From contig DCZO01000014.1 in the NCBI GenBank assembly GCA_002331335.1, positions 230,825 through 294,824 of the forward strand: DNA of 64,000 nt, written 5' to 3'. Below the pieces are notes generated by a model, which searched no databases, was not told where the DNA came from, and saw only the letters and a program-made list of their open reading frames with translations. Below are positions 45,122 to 53,600 of this stretch, piece by piece. Origin of the DNA: Nitrospira sp. UBA2082 (GTDB taxonomy: Bacteria; Nitrospirota; Nitrospiria; Nitrospirales; Nitrospiraceae). The first letter of the stretch is position 1. Each line of letters begins with the position of its first letter. The translations under genes were made by a program, and so were the position numbers.

Positions 45122-45532
45122 CTACCGTGCATCTCGGATCGCGCTGAGCAACCCCTCGAACTTTTTCGCAATGATCGTGGCAGCGGCGTTGTACTGCATG
45201 GCATTGTCGGACAGTTTCGCCATCTCCAGCTCCAGATTCACAGAGTTCGCATCGAGCGGGAGATCACCCGCCGGCACTTCGCTCAACTTTCCGGTCACCG
45301 CCCGCACGTCCTGCGGTCCCTGCACCCCGAAATGGCGGGACTGCGTCGCGGTCAAGACGATCGGAAGCCGTCCCCGGTGCGCCGAGCGCAGTTGCTCGGT
45401 GAAATTCAACTCGGAGGCGCGATACCCCGGCGTCTCTTCATTGGCCAGATTTGACGCAATCACGCGCTGCCGCGCACTGCGGAGGTCCAAACTCCGCTCC
45501 AACAATCGCATGGTCCGGTCAAAGATCGTCAT
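45122..45532 (-). CDS. flgB: Flagellar proximal rod protein FlgB
   Basis: A 136-residue FlgB (MTIFDRTMRLLERSLDLRSA, then NLANEETPGYRASELNF). GGAGGGG precedes the ATG at 45532. It heads the flgB-flgC-fliE-fliF-fliG-fliH-fliI-fliJ run and has a sigma-54-like promoter just upstream. Confidence 0.95.
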   Translation of the reverse strand: MTIFDRTMRLLERSLDLRSARQRVIASNLANEETPGYRASELNFTEQLRSAHRGRLPIVLTATQSRHFGVQGPQDVRAVTGKLSEVPAGDLPLDANSVNLELEMAKLSDNAMQYNAAATIIAKKFEGLLSAIRDAR

Positions 45533-45566
45533 GGCATCCCCTCCTTTCACTGCACAGCAGGTCCCG

Positions 45567-45582
45567 TGCAATCCCAATACCC
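45567..45582 (-). promoter_or_regulatory. Sigma-54-like promoter of the flgB operon
   Basis: On the minus strand GGGTATT-GGGA-TTGCA. The essential GG and GC are separated by 10 nt and the -12 TTGCA is perfect, but the rest of the -24 is weak. The predicted start is about 24 nt before the flgB ATG. Confidence 0.5.
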
Positions 45583-45590
45583 CCGAAGAA

Positions 45591-45666
45591 GCCTAGGCTA
45601 TGGTTGAGGTCACGGCTAAGGCAGCTTTTCTCTTAACCTTGGCTTCAGCCTCAACCTAAGCCTTCT
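45591..45666. repeat. Degenerate heptad repeat tract between flrC and flgB
   Basis: About 75 bp with a 7-bp period, for example TTAACCT, TGGCTTC, AGCCTCA, ACCTAAG. The arms also form partial inverted repeats. It fills the spacer between the flrC stop and the flgB promoter. Confidence 0.5.
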
Positions 45667-45719
45667 TCAATGTCGCCCGGGAAAATCATGCCGGTCGGCA
45701 ACTTCTTCCAGTCCGACGG

Positions 45720-47126
45720 CTACGGCATCTGCATCGAAATTGGCCCCCCTCCGACACGGTACTCGCGGAGCTTATTTCGTAAGGTTCGAATACTGATGCC
45801 GAGTTCTTTCGCCGCATGGGTGCGATTGTCTTTGACTTTCGCCAATGTCTTGAAAATTAACTCGCGCTCCATCTCCCAGAGCGAGCCGTTGGCCGGCTGG
45901 GCGATCGGCAGCTGCGCGGGAACATCACGACTCTCCACCGGACAATGTTCCGGCAACACCGGACCCCGGCCGGCCAGCACCACGGCCCGCTCCATGACGT
46001 TTTCCAGCTCACGGATGTTGCCTTTCCACGGCAACCGTTGCACATAGGCCAGCGCTTCGTCAGACAACAGAGGCTGCGCCAGGCCGTTCCGTGCCGCTGC
46101 CGCTGCCGCAAAATGGCGGGCCAGAAAGGGAATATCCGCCGGTCGCTCCCGGAGGGGAGGAATCGTGAGCGGAAAGACGTTCAACCGATAGTACAAATCT
46201 TCCCGGAATCGGTTCTGCTCGACTTCGCGGGCGAGGATGCGGTTGGTTGTGGCAATGACACGAATGTTGACGGGCACGGGCTCGCGTCCCCCCACCCGAT
46301 CGACCTCCCGTTCCTGCAAGACCCGCAACAGCTTCGCCTGGAGTCCCAGCGTCATCTCTCCGATTTCATCCAGCAGCAGCGTGCCGGTGTGAGCCATCTC
46401 AAATTTGCCGATTTTCCTGACCAGGGCTCCGGTGAACGCGCCTCGTTCGTGGCCGAACAGTTCGCTCTCGAGCAGCCCGTCCGGCAATGCCGCACAATTC
46501 ACGGCGATAAACGGCCGGTGCGCGCGGGGACTGCGGCGATGGATGAACCGGGCCAGCAGTTCCTTGCCGGTGCCGCTCTCTCCGGTAATCAGCACCGTCG
46601 CATGGCTGGCGGCGATGCTTTCGCTCGTGCTCAAGAGCTGTGCCATACCGGGATCCTGGGTGAGAATCGGACGCGGTTCCGGCGAGCCGGTCAACGAACC
46701 GGCTCTCCCCCCACTGTCCCGCCCTTCCCTGAGATTGGTGATGACCCGCTCCAACAAATCCATTGAGAACGGTTTCAGCAGATAGTCGCTCGCGCCCTGT
46801 TTCATGGCTTCGACGGCCGTCTCGACCGTCCCATACGCCGTCATGAGCACGATCGTCGTCCGAGGCGCACGCCGCTTCATTTCCTTGATCACCTCAAGAC
46901 CGTTCATGCGCGGCATCTTGAGATCCGTCAGGACCAGCCACGGCTGGAACTGTCCGACATGCTCCAGTGCCTCCGAACCATCCGCGAATCCCTCCGCGAC
47001 ATAGCCGAGGCGCCGCACGGACTCCACAAGGGCGACCCTCATGGAGTGATCGTCATCGACGATCATGATTCGTTCGGTGGCGTCGGCACTATTCATCTCA
47101 CTGCCGCCTCTCTCGCGTTCATCCAT
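45720..47126 (-). CDS. flrC: Sigma-54-dependent response regulator FlrC/FleR-like
   Basis: A 468-residue NtrC-family activator. The receiver domain has IMIVDDDHSM and Asp68 (LVLTDLKMP). The AAA+ domain has Walker A GESGTGKE and an intact GAFTGA loop, so it can contact sigma-54. A C-terminal Fis-type helix-turn-helix follows (KELGISIRTLRNKLREY). The start at 47126 has GGAGG 9 nt upstream; an ATG at 47096 is an alternative. It overlaps flrB and probably drives the sigma-54 structural genes upstream of which the consensus sites lie. Confidence 0.9.
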   Translation of the reverse strand: MDERERGGSEMNSADATERIMIVDDDHSMRVALVESVRRLGYVAEGFADGSEALEHVGQFQPWLVLTDLKMPRMNGLEVIKEMKRRAPRTTIVLMTAYGTVETAVEAMKQGASDYLLKPFSMDLLERVITNLREGRDSGGRAGSLTGSPEPRPILTQDPGMAQLLSTSESIAASHATVLITGESGTGKELLARFIHRRSPRAHRPFIAVNCAALPDGLLESELFGHERGAFTGALVRKIGKFEMAHTGTLLLDEIGEMTLGLQAKLLRVLQEREVDRVGGREPVPVNIRVIATTNRILAREVEQNRFREDLYYRLNVFPLTIPPLRERPADIPFLARHFAAAAAARNGLAQPLLSDEALAYVQRLPWKGNIRELENVMERAVVLAGRGPVLPEHCPVESRDVPAQLPIAQPANGSLWEMERELIFKTLAKVKDNRTHAAKELGISIRTLRNKLREYRVGGGPISMQMP

Positions 47127-48414
47127 GGGACCGCTCCTCCACAAGCATCACACAGGCGGATTCTTCTTCGACTCTTTGATCGTGGCGCGGCGCAGCCGCC
47201 CCCTCTGCGGCCAAGAGCCCCACCGGGACGGGATACGGCAGCACAATCACAAACGAGGCGCCCTGGCCCACAGCGCCTTCGACATCGATGCGCCCATGAT
47301 GGGCCTCGACAATCGCGTACACAATCGCAAGACCAAGACCGGTCCCTTCTTCCTTTGTGGTAAAGAACGGATCGAAGAGCCGCGAGCGGTGTGCCGGATC
47401 GATGCCGGTCCCGGAGTCACGGACCGTCAGACGTACTGCAGGCCCGCCCAGCGTCCGCGCCTCATCATGTTCGAGTCGAATGGTCAGCACTCCTCCGGAC
47501 GGCATCGCCTGCACCCCGTTGACGATCAGATTCAACAGGACCTGCTTCATTTGCCCTTCATGACACCAGATCGAAGAAATACCCGGATCAAGGTCCAGTC
47601 GGATATCCACAGGCACTCGGCTGATGGCATGGGCGGCCAGACTGAGTGAGTCGAGAATCAGCGACTCCGCCGGGTGCCAACCGTGCGGCGTCCGCACCGG
47701 ATTGGTATAGACCAAGAGATTCGCGAGCAACCCATCCATCGCGCGCACGGCCTGGGAAATCTGTTCGGCATAGAGCGATCCAGGAGCGCTCTCGCCCAGT
47801 TCCCGGCGCAGCAACGAGGCAAAGAGCTCGATGCTCCCCAGTGGATTTCTGATCTCATGGGCGATCCGGCCGATCATTTCCCCCATCGCCGCCAGCCGAT
47901 CCCTGCGCTGCAACTGTTCTTCAAGGTGATACACGCGGGTCATGTCCTGGATCAGCAGCAGGCTGCCGGGCCAACAACCGGACTGCGTCTGTAAGGGAGC
48001 GCGGGTGATCGCGACCACCGACTGGCCGATCCGCTGCGGACGATCACAGAGGCTGAGTCCGACCAGGTCCAACACCTCGGTGACGCGCCGGCCACACAGC
48101 TCGGTCGCGGCAATGCCCAGCACATGGGCTGCCGGCGCGTTGCTGCGGACGATCACGCCGCCGTTGTCCAGAACCAACACCCCGGTCGACAACGATTCCA
48201 GGATGCCGTCGAGGTGGGAGCGCATCGCTTCGTTATCAGCCAGTTGGCGCCGCAAGGCATCATTACTGTGCGCCAACTCCAGATCCATCTGCTCCACCCG
48301 GGCCGTGAGTGCGCAATATGACTGCTGGAGCGTCTGGGCCGCCTGGTCGAAACTGTGAAACGCGGCCTGAAGCACGTCCCGTTCTTCGGCAGACTGTAGT
48401 GCGGTGACTGTCAT
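47119..48414 (-). CDS. flrB: PAS-domain histidine kinase FlrB/FleS-like
   Basis: A 431-residue soluble kinase: a coiled coil (about 1-65), a PAS domain (about 68-160, GVLVLDNGGVIVRSNAPAAH), HisKA with AHEIRNPLGS (His186) and HATPase (NLIVNGVQAMP, GTGLGLAIVYAIVEAHHG). No membrane segment is visible, as in FlrB/FleS. It pairs with the downstream flrC. The start overlaps the TPR gene stop as ATGA. Confidence 0.9.
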   Translation of the reverse strand: MTVTALQSAEERDVLQAAFHSFDQAAQTLQQSYCALTARVEQMDLELAHSNDALRRQLADNEAMRSHLDGILESLSTGVLVLDNGGVIVRSNAPAAHVLGIAATELCGRRVTEVLDLVGLSLCDRPQRIGQSVVAITRAPLQTQSGCWPGSLLLIQDMTRVYHLEEQLQRRDRLAAMGEMIGRIAHEIRNPLGSIELFASLLRRELGESAPGSLYAEQISQAVRAMDGLLANLLVYTNPVRTPHGWHPAESLILDSLSLAAHAISRVPVDIRLDLDPGISSIWCHEGQMKQVLLNLIVNGVQAMPSGGVLTIRLEHDEARTLGGPAVRLTVRDSGTGIDPAHRSRLFDPFFTTKEEGTGLGLAIVYAIVEAHHGRIDVEGAVGQGASFVIVLPYPVPVGLLAAEGAAAPRHDQRVEEESACVMLVEERSHG

Positions 48415-50597
48415 AGTTCCTCCTCTTCCACTGAGCGACGCGCGGTCCGCAGACTCCCCTTGAGTGCCGTGGCTACGCGCATGATAAGCGGGTCGTCCGA
48501 TTCACCGACTTCGGCCAACGCCACCGTGGCGCGGTCGTATTGTTTCAACGCAAACCAATGTTTGGCGGTTTGTAGATGAATCCACTCCACGTGGTGCGTC
48601 GCGGGTTTGTGCTCCAAGACATCAAGATACGCGGCAATGGCCTGCTGATGCCGATCCAGCCTCGAGAGCGTGTCGGCATAGGCCAAGAGCGTCTCCACCG
48701 ATCGGCCGGCTCCCGCTTTGATCGCTTCCTCGTAGGCCAGTGCCGACTCACGCGGTTTTTCGAGCTGTCCGAGCGTCTCGGCTAATTGGAGATACATGAA
48801 CGGCCGCTCGCCATGCGCGGGATGAAGGACCAGCCATTGGCGGCACAACTGCAGCAATCCCTGGAGATCCTGTTGCCGCCTCATCGCGGCGACCAGCAGA
48901 TGCAGGGCCTCCGACTCATACCGGCCGGGTTGAAATTGAAATCGGTATCGTTCAAACACTTTTCGGGCCGCCGTCCCGTCTTGTTGATCCAAGTAGGTCT
49001 TGCCCAATCCGAGTAACGCCTGCTCAATCAGCGCCGGGTCTTTTTCCTTGACGGCCTGCTGATAGAGGCGTACGGCTTCCAGAACAAACCCTAATCGTCG
49101 ATGGGCTTCGGCAATCTCGAGCAACGACGGTGAATGCGCGTAGAATTGCCCCCCGTTCGGCCCATGCCGGTGAAAAAGACTCACGACCGTCAGGTCGTCC
49201 TGCGACTGCAACGCCGCCTCGATCCAGGGTTTCACGAGCGCCGAGAGCCGTTCCGACGCCTTCATGGGCCACGGATCACCCGCGCTCCCGCCGCGAAGCG
49301 CGGCCTCATGATAGGTGCGCACGGTCCGGTCCGTATCGTTGCCCTTCTCGTAGTACTGGCCGAGGCGAAACAACGCCTCGCTTCCCAGCGGATTATCCGC
49401 TTGTCGATTTGCAACATCCCGCAGCATGGCGTGATACAGGGCGCCGGTTTGATCCGGCACCGGCACATTGCGCATCATGGCATTCACCGTCAGCCGGACC
49501 CAATTTTCACCTGCCGGCGCCATGCGCTCCGCACGGAGCGACGCCATCCGCATGTTCGCCGCCGTCTCCTGGGGCGTTTGGGGGTACAGCATCGGAATCA
49601 GGGCATAGAAGAATTCCGCCTTGGCCGGGTTGGACATCGCCGCCGCATTATCCGCGACATAGAGCAGCGCCGTCGGCGCGTCGGCGTGCCGAGGATAGAG
49701 GTTATAAAACAGCACCATGAGATCCTGCGCCGCCGTCTCACGATGGAGCGCGGCCAGCGTCACGGCATACCGGCGAACCGCCACAGGCTCGAGCCGGAAG
49801 GCCTCAGGCCACCGCCGATAGCCGAACTCGTAGAAGGCGTGTGCCTCGGAGACCCGCTGCTGTCTGAAGAGCGCATGCGCAAGGCCCATATTCCCGTAGC
49901 GAAGCAACGGATCGTGATCGCTCCGTTTCCGTAGATTCACGAACGCGTGTTCCGCATCGCTCCAACGGCGCATCGCCAGATACGTGTAGCCCAACCCCAG
50001 CAAGGCCCGACTGCCGTCGAACGGGAACTGGAGTGAATGAGCCATCGCCCGCTCGTAGGTCGCTTGCGCTTCCTGCAACCAGCCTTGTTCGAGGTAGAGA
50101 TCGCCGATGCGCCACTCGGCGCGCCGAGCGTTCGACGATTGAGGATGGTCACGGAGCAGTTTCTTGTAGGCGTGAATCGCCTCCTGGCGATTTGGCCCGG
50201 CCCCATCCTGTTGCAGGAGAATTTCCGCGAGAAACGCCTGCGCGGACGAAGCAGCCGCACTCTCCGGATGTTTTGTCACAATCGTTTCAAAAAACCGGCC
50301 CGCCTCCGACCACTTTCGCTTCTTGTAGGCGGCATAGCCTTCTTGCCATGCGAGCTCGGCGATTCCCCGTCCCTGCGCATGGGTGCCCTCTTCCGAACGC
50401 GGTCCATCATCAGGCAACGGAGGGATTATTTCAGGCGGGTCCTGAACCGGTGGTCTCTCTGCCTGTTGCAGGGACGGCGTGGGAGACTGCTTCGTCACGG
50501 CGTGGACAGACGCTTCCCCTCGAGCGTGGGAAGCCCCGGCCATCACAATGGCCACGGCCCAGAGCAACCGGCAGTATGGCGAGCGAAGAAATCGCAT
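48411..50597 (-). CDS. Exported TPR-repeat protein in the flrBC operon
   Basis: A 728-residue protein with a Sec-type signal (LLWAVAIVMAGASHARGEA) and then TPR-like helical pairs over most of the length (for example AWQEGYAAYKKRKWSEAGRF and AEILLQQDGAGPNRQEAIHA). Such scaffold proteins bind other proteins; the partner is not known. It is translationally coupled to flrB, so it may link envelope or flagellar state to FlrBC. This is an inference from position only. Confidence 0.8.
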   Translation of the reverse strand: MRFLRSPYCRLLWAVAIVMAGASHARGEASVHAVTKQSPTPSLQQAERPPVQDPPEIIPPLPDDGPRSEEGTHAQGRGIAELAWQEGYAAYKKRKWSEAGRFFETIVTKHPESAAASSAQAFLAEILLQQDGAGPNRQEAIHAYKKLLRDHPQSSNARRAEWRIGDLYLEQGWLQEAQATYERAMAHSLQFPFDGSRALLGLGYTYLAMRRWSDAEHAFVNLRKRSDHDPLLRYGNMGLAHALFRQQRVSEAHAFYEFGYRRWPEAFRLEPVAVRRYAVTLAALHRETAAQDLMVLFYNLYPRHADAPTALLYVADNAAAMSNPAKAEFFYALIPMLYPQTPQETAANMRMASLRAERMAPAGENWVRLTVNAMMRNVPVPDQTGALYHAMLRDVANRQADNPLGSEALFRLGQYYEKGNDTDRTVRTYHEAALRGGSAGDPWPMKASERLSALVKPWIEAALQSQDDLTVVSLFHRHGPNGGQFYAHSPSLLEIAEAHRRLGFVLEAVRLYQQAVKEKDPALIEQALLGLGKTYLDQQDGTAARKVFERYRFQFQPGRYESEALHLLVAAMRRQQDLQGLLQLCRQWLVLHPAHGERPFMYLQLAETLGQLEKPRESALAYEEAIKAGAGRSVETLLAYADTLSRLDRHQQAIAAYLDVLEHKPATHHVEWIHLQTAKHWFALKQYDRATVALAEVGESDDPLIMRVATALKGSLRTARRSVEEEEL

Positions 50598-50611
50598 CGG
50601 CTGGATGCATC

Positions 50612-50627
50612 AGCAAAGACCGTGCCC
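50612..50627 (-). promoter_or_regulatory. Sigma-54 promoter of the TPR-flrB-flrC operon
   Basis: On the minus strand GGGCACG-GTCT-TTGCT, one base from the full consensus. The predicted start is near 50602, only about 5 nt before the ATG at 50597. Confidence 0.7.
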
Positions 50628-50731
50628 TAGGACGCGCGAGGGAATACAGCGCTGATACTGGGGAAATACGGGGGTTTGATGCACACTCAAGGCAAGCACT
50701 GTCAGGATCGGCAACAGTACAGTGGGAAGAC

Positions 50732-50747
50732 CGTCAAGCGTTTGACG
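50732..50747 (-). terminator. Weak putative terminator after the NtrC-family regulator gene
   Basis: CGTCAA-GCGT-TTGACG, a 6-bp stem with 4-nt loop, 18 nt beyond the stop. On the minus strand it is followed by GTCTTCCC, a poor U-tract. Confidence 0.35.
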
Positions 50748-50764
50748 AGAGAACGGAGAGGAAA

Positions 50765-52174
50765 TTAATGGGGGAGGCTCTGCGAGTGCGCCCGAGGATC
50801 CACACCCTTGCGTTTGAGTTTTTCGACCAGCGTCGTGCGGTTGAGGTGAAGCAACTGGGCCGCCCTTGTTGTGACCCCGTTGGCTTTGCGGAGCGCTTCA
50901 ATGATGAGGTGCTGCTCGTATTGCTCGACTTCCCTGGACAGGTTGATCCCGTCTTCGCTGAAGCGGATGAACTGCTCGGGAAGCGCCGGAGCAGCCGATC
51001 TTCGCACAATTTTTTCCGGCAGATCGCCGGCCGTCACCACCCCCTGCTTCTTGAGGACAACCAACCGCTCGATCATGTTTTCCAATTCCCGGATGTTGCC
51101 GGGCCACTCGTACTCCGACAAGAGCCGCAGCGCTTCCTGGTCAATGCCGGTGATCGCCGTGCGCTTGGCTTGATTGAACCGGGCCATGAAATGCTCGATC
51201 AGGAGTGGAATGTCGCTGCGGCGTTCCCGCAACGGAGGAATGACGATCGGAATCACGTTGAGCCGGTAGAACAGGTCGTGGCGAAACCGCTTCTCCTCGA
51301 CGAGGTCTTCCAGATTCTGATTGGTCGCGGCCACAATGCGCACGTCCACGTGGATCGTCCGATTTCCCCCCACCCGTTCGAAGGCTTTCTCCTGTAGCAC
51401 ACGGAGCAGCTTCACTTGGAGCGGCAAACTCATTTCGCCGATCTCGTCGAGAAAAATCGTTCCCCCGTTGGCCAATTCGAATCGGCCCATCCTGGCCTGC
51501 ACCGCGCCGGTAAACGCGCCTTTCTCATGCCCGAACAGTTCCGATTCGAGCAAATTCTCCGGAATCGCCCCGCAATTCACCGGCACGAGCGGGCGGTCCT
51601 TTCGGAGACTGTTGAAGTGAAGCATGCGGGCCACCAGTTCTTTGCCGGTGCCGCTCTCCCCCTGAATCATGACGGTGCTGTCGCTGTCGGCGACTTTCCG
51701 CACAAAATCCAGCACCTGGCGGATCGGCTCACTCGTCCCGACCAGATGCTCTAATCGATATTCATCGCGAACGGCCTTGCGCAACAGGTGGTTCTCTTGA
51801 CGTAACCGCTGGAATTCAACCGCTTTGCGGACGACAACGGCCACCGTCTCAGGGTCGAACGGTTTCGTAATGAAATCGAAGGCTCCGGCTTTCATGGCCC
51901 GCACGGCCATTTCGATCGACCCGAATCCGGTCATCATGATGGGAATGATGTTCGCGTCGAGCCCGGCCAGGCGTCCGATGATGGTGAGTCCGTCGGTATC
52001 GGGCAGTTGCAAGTCGACCACGACGATGTGGACTTGGGTCTCTTTCGCCGCTTGCAACCCCTGGGCACCGTCCACGGCAGTGGAGACCACGTACCCTTCT
52101 TCCCTCAACGTCTCCTGCACGACCTCACGAACGGCAGGATCGTCGTCGATGACGAGAACGTGCGTCTGACTCAT
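50765..52174 (-). CDS. NtrC-family sigma-54 response regulator, likely flagellar master regulator (FlrA/FleQ position)
   Basis: A 469-residue activator with an intact receiver (VLVIDDDP, Asp54, TKPF), AAA+ domain (GESGTGKE, GAFTGA) and Fis-type C-terminus (GVTTRAAQLLHLNRTTLVEK). The C-terminal helix resembles FlrA/FleQ. Unlike FleQ, whose REC-like domain is degenerate, the phosphorylation residues are present here. It lies directly upstream of the TPR-flrBC operon, which has a sigma-54 promoter, so it is the likely class I activator. No cognate kinase gene is adjacent. Confidence 0.87.
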   Translation of the reverse strand: MSQTHVLVIDDDPAVREVVQETLREEGYVVSTAVDGAQGLQAAKETQVHIVVVDLQLPDTDGLTIIGRLAGLDANIIPIMMTGFGSIEMAVRAMKAGAFDFITKPFDPETVAVVVRKAVEFQRLRQENHLLRKAVRDEYRLEHLVGTSEPIRQVLDFVRKVADSDSTVMIQGESGTGKELVARMLHFNSLRKDRPLVPVNCGAIPENLLESELFGHEKGAFTGAVQARMGRFELANGGTIFLDEIGEMSLPLQVKLLRVLQEKAFERVGGNRTIHVDVRIVAATNQNLEDLVEEKRFRHDLFYRLNVIPIVIPPLRERRSDIPLLIEHFMARFNQAKRTAITGIDQEALRLLSEYEWPGNIRELENMIERLVVLKKQGVVTAGDLPEKIVRRSAAPALPEQFIRFSEDGINLSREVEQYEQHLIIEALRKANGVTTRAAQLLHLNRTTLVEKLKRKGVDPRAHSQSLPH

Positions 52175-52219
52175 CAGTGCGGACCTCGAAGGTGAATCGA
52201 ACGGCTTGAGCCTATTCCA

Positions 52220-52268
52220 GCGAATCAGATTCGCCTGCGAAGGTCAGGCAGCCGTCTTAGGCAGGCGA
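52220..52268. promoter_or_regulatory. Palindrome and inverted repeat upstream of the NtrC-family regulator gene
   Basis: GCGAATC-A-GATTCGC (52220-52234) is a perfect 7-1-7 palindrome. TCGCCTGC (52230-52237) pairs with GCAGGCGA (52261-52268) across 23 nt. Both lie in the divergent spacer and could be operators or leader structure. Confidence 0.4.
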
Positions 52269-52348
52269 ACCGTCAGGCGTGCTGAGGATAATGAGAAGCG
52301 CCGGCCAATGCAAGCGAAACCCGCAGGGGGAAGGAGCCGCGCCATTTC

Positions 52349-52378
52349 TTGACAGGGTCTCCGGCCTATTGCTACTGT
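52349..52378 (+). promoter_or_regulatory. Putative sigma-70 promoter of the cytochrome c gene
   Basis: TTGACA (52349-52354), an 18-nt spacer and TACTGT (52373-52378). The -35 is perfect and the -10 weak. Confidence 0.4.
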
Positions 52379-52486
52379 GCCGTCAGCGCATCGCAGGCGA
52401 CACGACCTTTGTCATACACAAGCTGGCGCATGGGTGCGCACATGAACGAACGTCTGAATGAACCAACTATGGTGGGACCAAACTGT

Positions 52487-52894
52487 ATGTCATCCATAAT
52501 ATCCGGGCGCTGGAAACTCTGGTCGGTGGTGGCTTGCCTGATGAGTGCCACCGGAGTTTTGGTCACGGCACCTCTAGATGCGGCGTCAGCTCAAGAGCGC
52601 GCCGTCCCGAAGCAGGATGTCATCCTTGGCTCAGATGCACGGACTGGGAAGGACCTCTTTGAAAAACACTGCATACTGTGTCACGGACCACGTGGCAGAG
52701 GCGATGGTCTTGAGATTGCTGGAGCGAATGTGGCCGACTTATCTTCTGCCGAGACCCAACGCAAGCTGAATGTTGACTTGCTCAGAACCATTCACGACGG
52801 GCGCCCAGGAAAGGTGATGCCGGCGTGGAAATCGCGGCTTTCCGATAAGCAGTTACAGGATGTACTGGCCTACGTTCGCACCCTGAAACAGTGA
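52487..52894 (+). CDS. Small exported c-type cytochrome
   Basis: A 135-residue mono-haem class I cytochrome c. A signal helix (WKLWSVVACLMSATGVLVTA) is followed by CILCH (Cys62, Cys65, His66) and a C-terminal fold with Met111 as likely sixth ligand and LQDVLAYVRTL. It carries electrons in the periplasm. The ATG at 52487 gives a normal signal; in-frame ATGs at 52442 and 52469 are alternatives. No redox partner is adjacent. Confidence 0.85.
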   Translation: MSSIISGRWKLWSVVACLMSATGVLVTAPLDAASAQERAVPKQDVILGSDARTGKDLFEKHCILCHGPRGRGDGLEIAGANVADLSSAETQRKLNVDLLRTIHDGRPGKVMPAWKSRLSDKQLQDVLAYVRTLKQ

Positions 52895-53086
52895 AGTGTC
52901 ACCGCCCTGCAAGCAGACTCTGCTGCGACGAGCCGGGACCCGAAGACGACAATCTCACTACCTACAGAATGAAGCACATCCAACGACAATCCCCGATCAG
53001 TAACAGTACAGTCCTGCCACAGTAACTCCTTCGACCTAGCCATGCAGCTCCCCGCCAAGAACACCGTGAGAACACGCCCGGAACAC

Positions 53087-53115
53087 TTGACCCCAATGCC
53101 GATAGTCTGTAAAAG
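53087..53115 (+). promoter_or_regulatory. Putative sigma-70 promoter of tRNA-Thr
   Basis: TTGACC (53087-53092), a 17-nt spacer and TAAAAG (53110-53115), 25 nt before the tRNA 5' end. The gap from 52895 to here contains no convincing gene. Confidence 0.6.
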
Positions 53116-53140
53116 TGTAACTCATTCAAATCATTAGGAA

Positions 53141-53216
53141 GCTGGCGTAGCTCAATCGGCAGAGCAGCGGTTTTGTAAACCGCAGGTTGGAGGTTCGATT
53201 CCTCTCGCCAGCTCCA
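53141..53216 (+). tRNA. tRNA-Thr (anticodon TGT)
   Basis: A 76-nt cloverleaf with encoded CCA. The acceptor stem GCTGGCG pairs with CGCCAGC. The anticodon stem GCGGT/ACCGC encloses the loop TTTGTAA with anticodon TGT. The T arm is GGAGG-TTCGATT-CCTCT. Confidence 0.97.
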
Positions 53217-53224
53217 AACAAAGC

Positions 53225-53381
53225 TTGCTCGACCCGGAGCCCTTACGATTGTTCCTGGCGACGGGATAAACCCCATCAGTGCTTCTCTTCGTGCCTACCG
53301 GCGGCTCATCAGGCGAAGCCTCTCCCCTATCACCGCCGGCGGATAAGTACCGCCTCTATTCTGTTTGTTGCTCGACCCGGA
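53225..53381. repeat. 14-bp direct repeat pair downstream of the tRNA
   Basis: TTGCTCGACCCGGA occurs at 53225-53238 and again at 53368-53381, each followed by (G/A)CCC. The copies are 143 bp apart. The stretch between holds no gene I recognise. Confidence 0.6.
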
Positions 53382-53421
53382 ACCCCCTATCTCCAGCTTA
53401 ACCTTGTGCCTCCTTTGCAAC

Positions 53422-53448
53422 CCTCGTAGAATGAGGCTCTCTACGAGG
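53422..53448. other. Hairpin upstream of the exported unknown protein gene
   Basis: CCTCGTAGA pairs with TCTACGAGG across a 9-nt loop. No U-tract follows on either strand, so it may be a leader structure or a weak terminator for the tRNA transcript. Confidence 0.4.
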
Positions 53449-53600
53449 CTCCTATGGCCTTCACGATTCGCCCCTTCTTCCGCTTCCTCTTACAATGCAC
53501 TGGGACGAGCAACTCTGGCACAGGCATCAAACGACCGCGTTCGACCAAAAACAGCCATTCGCAGTGTAGATTTGCGGTCCATTTACAGCGAGGTGTCGCG

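Noticed and set aside
53087..53115. CCGATAG near 53100 as a sigma-28 -10
   Set aside because: No TCAAGTT or TAAA-type -35 at the right distance; the sequence fits a sigma-70 tRNA promoter better.
52962..53276. Minus-strand 104-codon open frame across the tRNA
   Set aside because: It is read from the antisense of tRNA-Thr (the WREESNLQPAVYKTAALPIE stretch), a well-known false prediction at tRNA genes.
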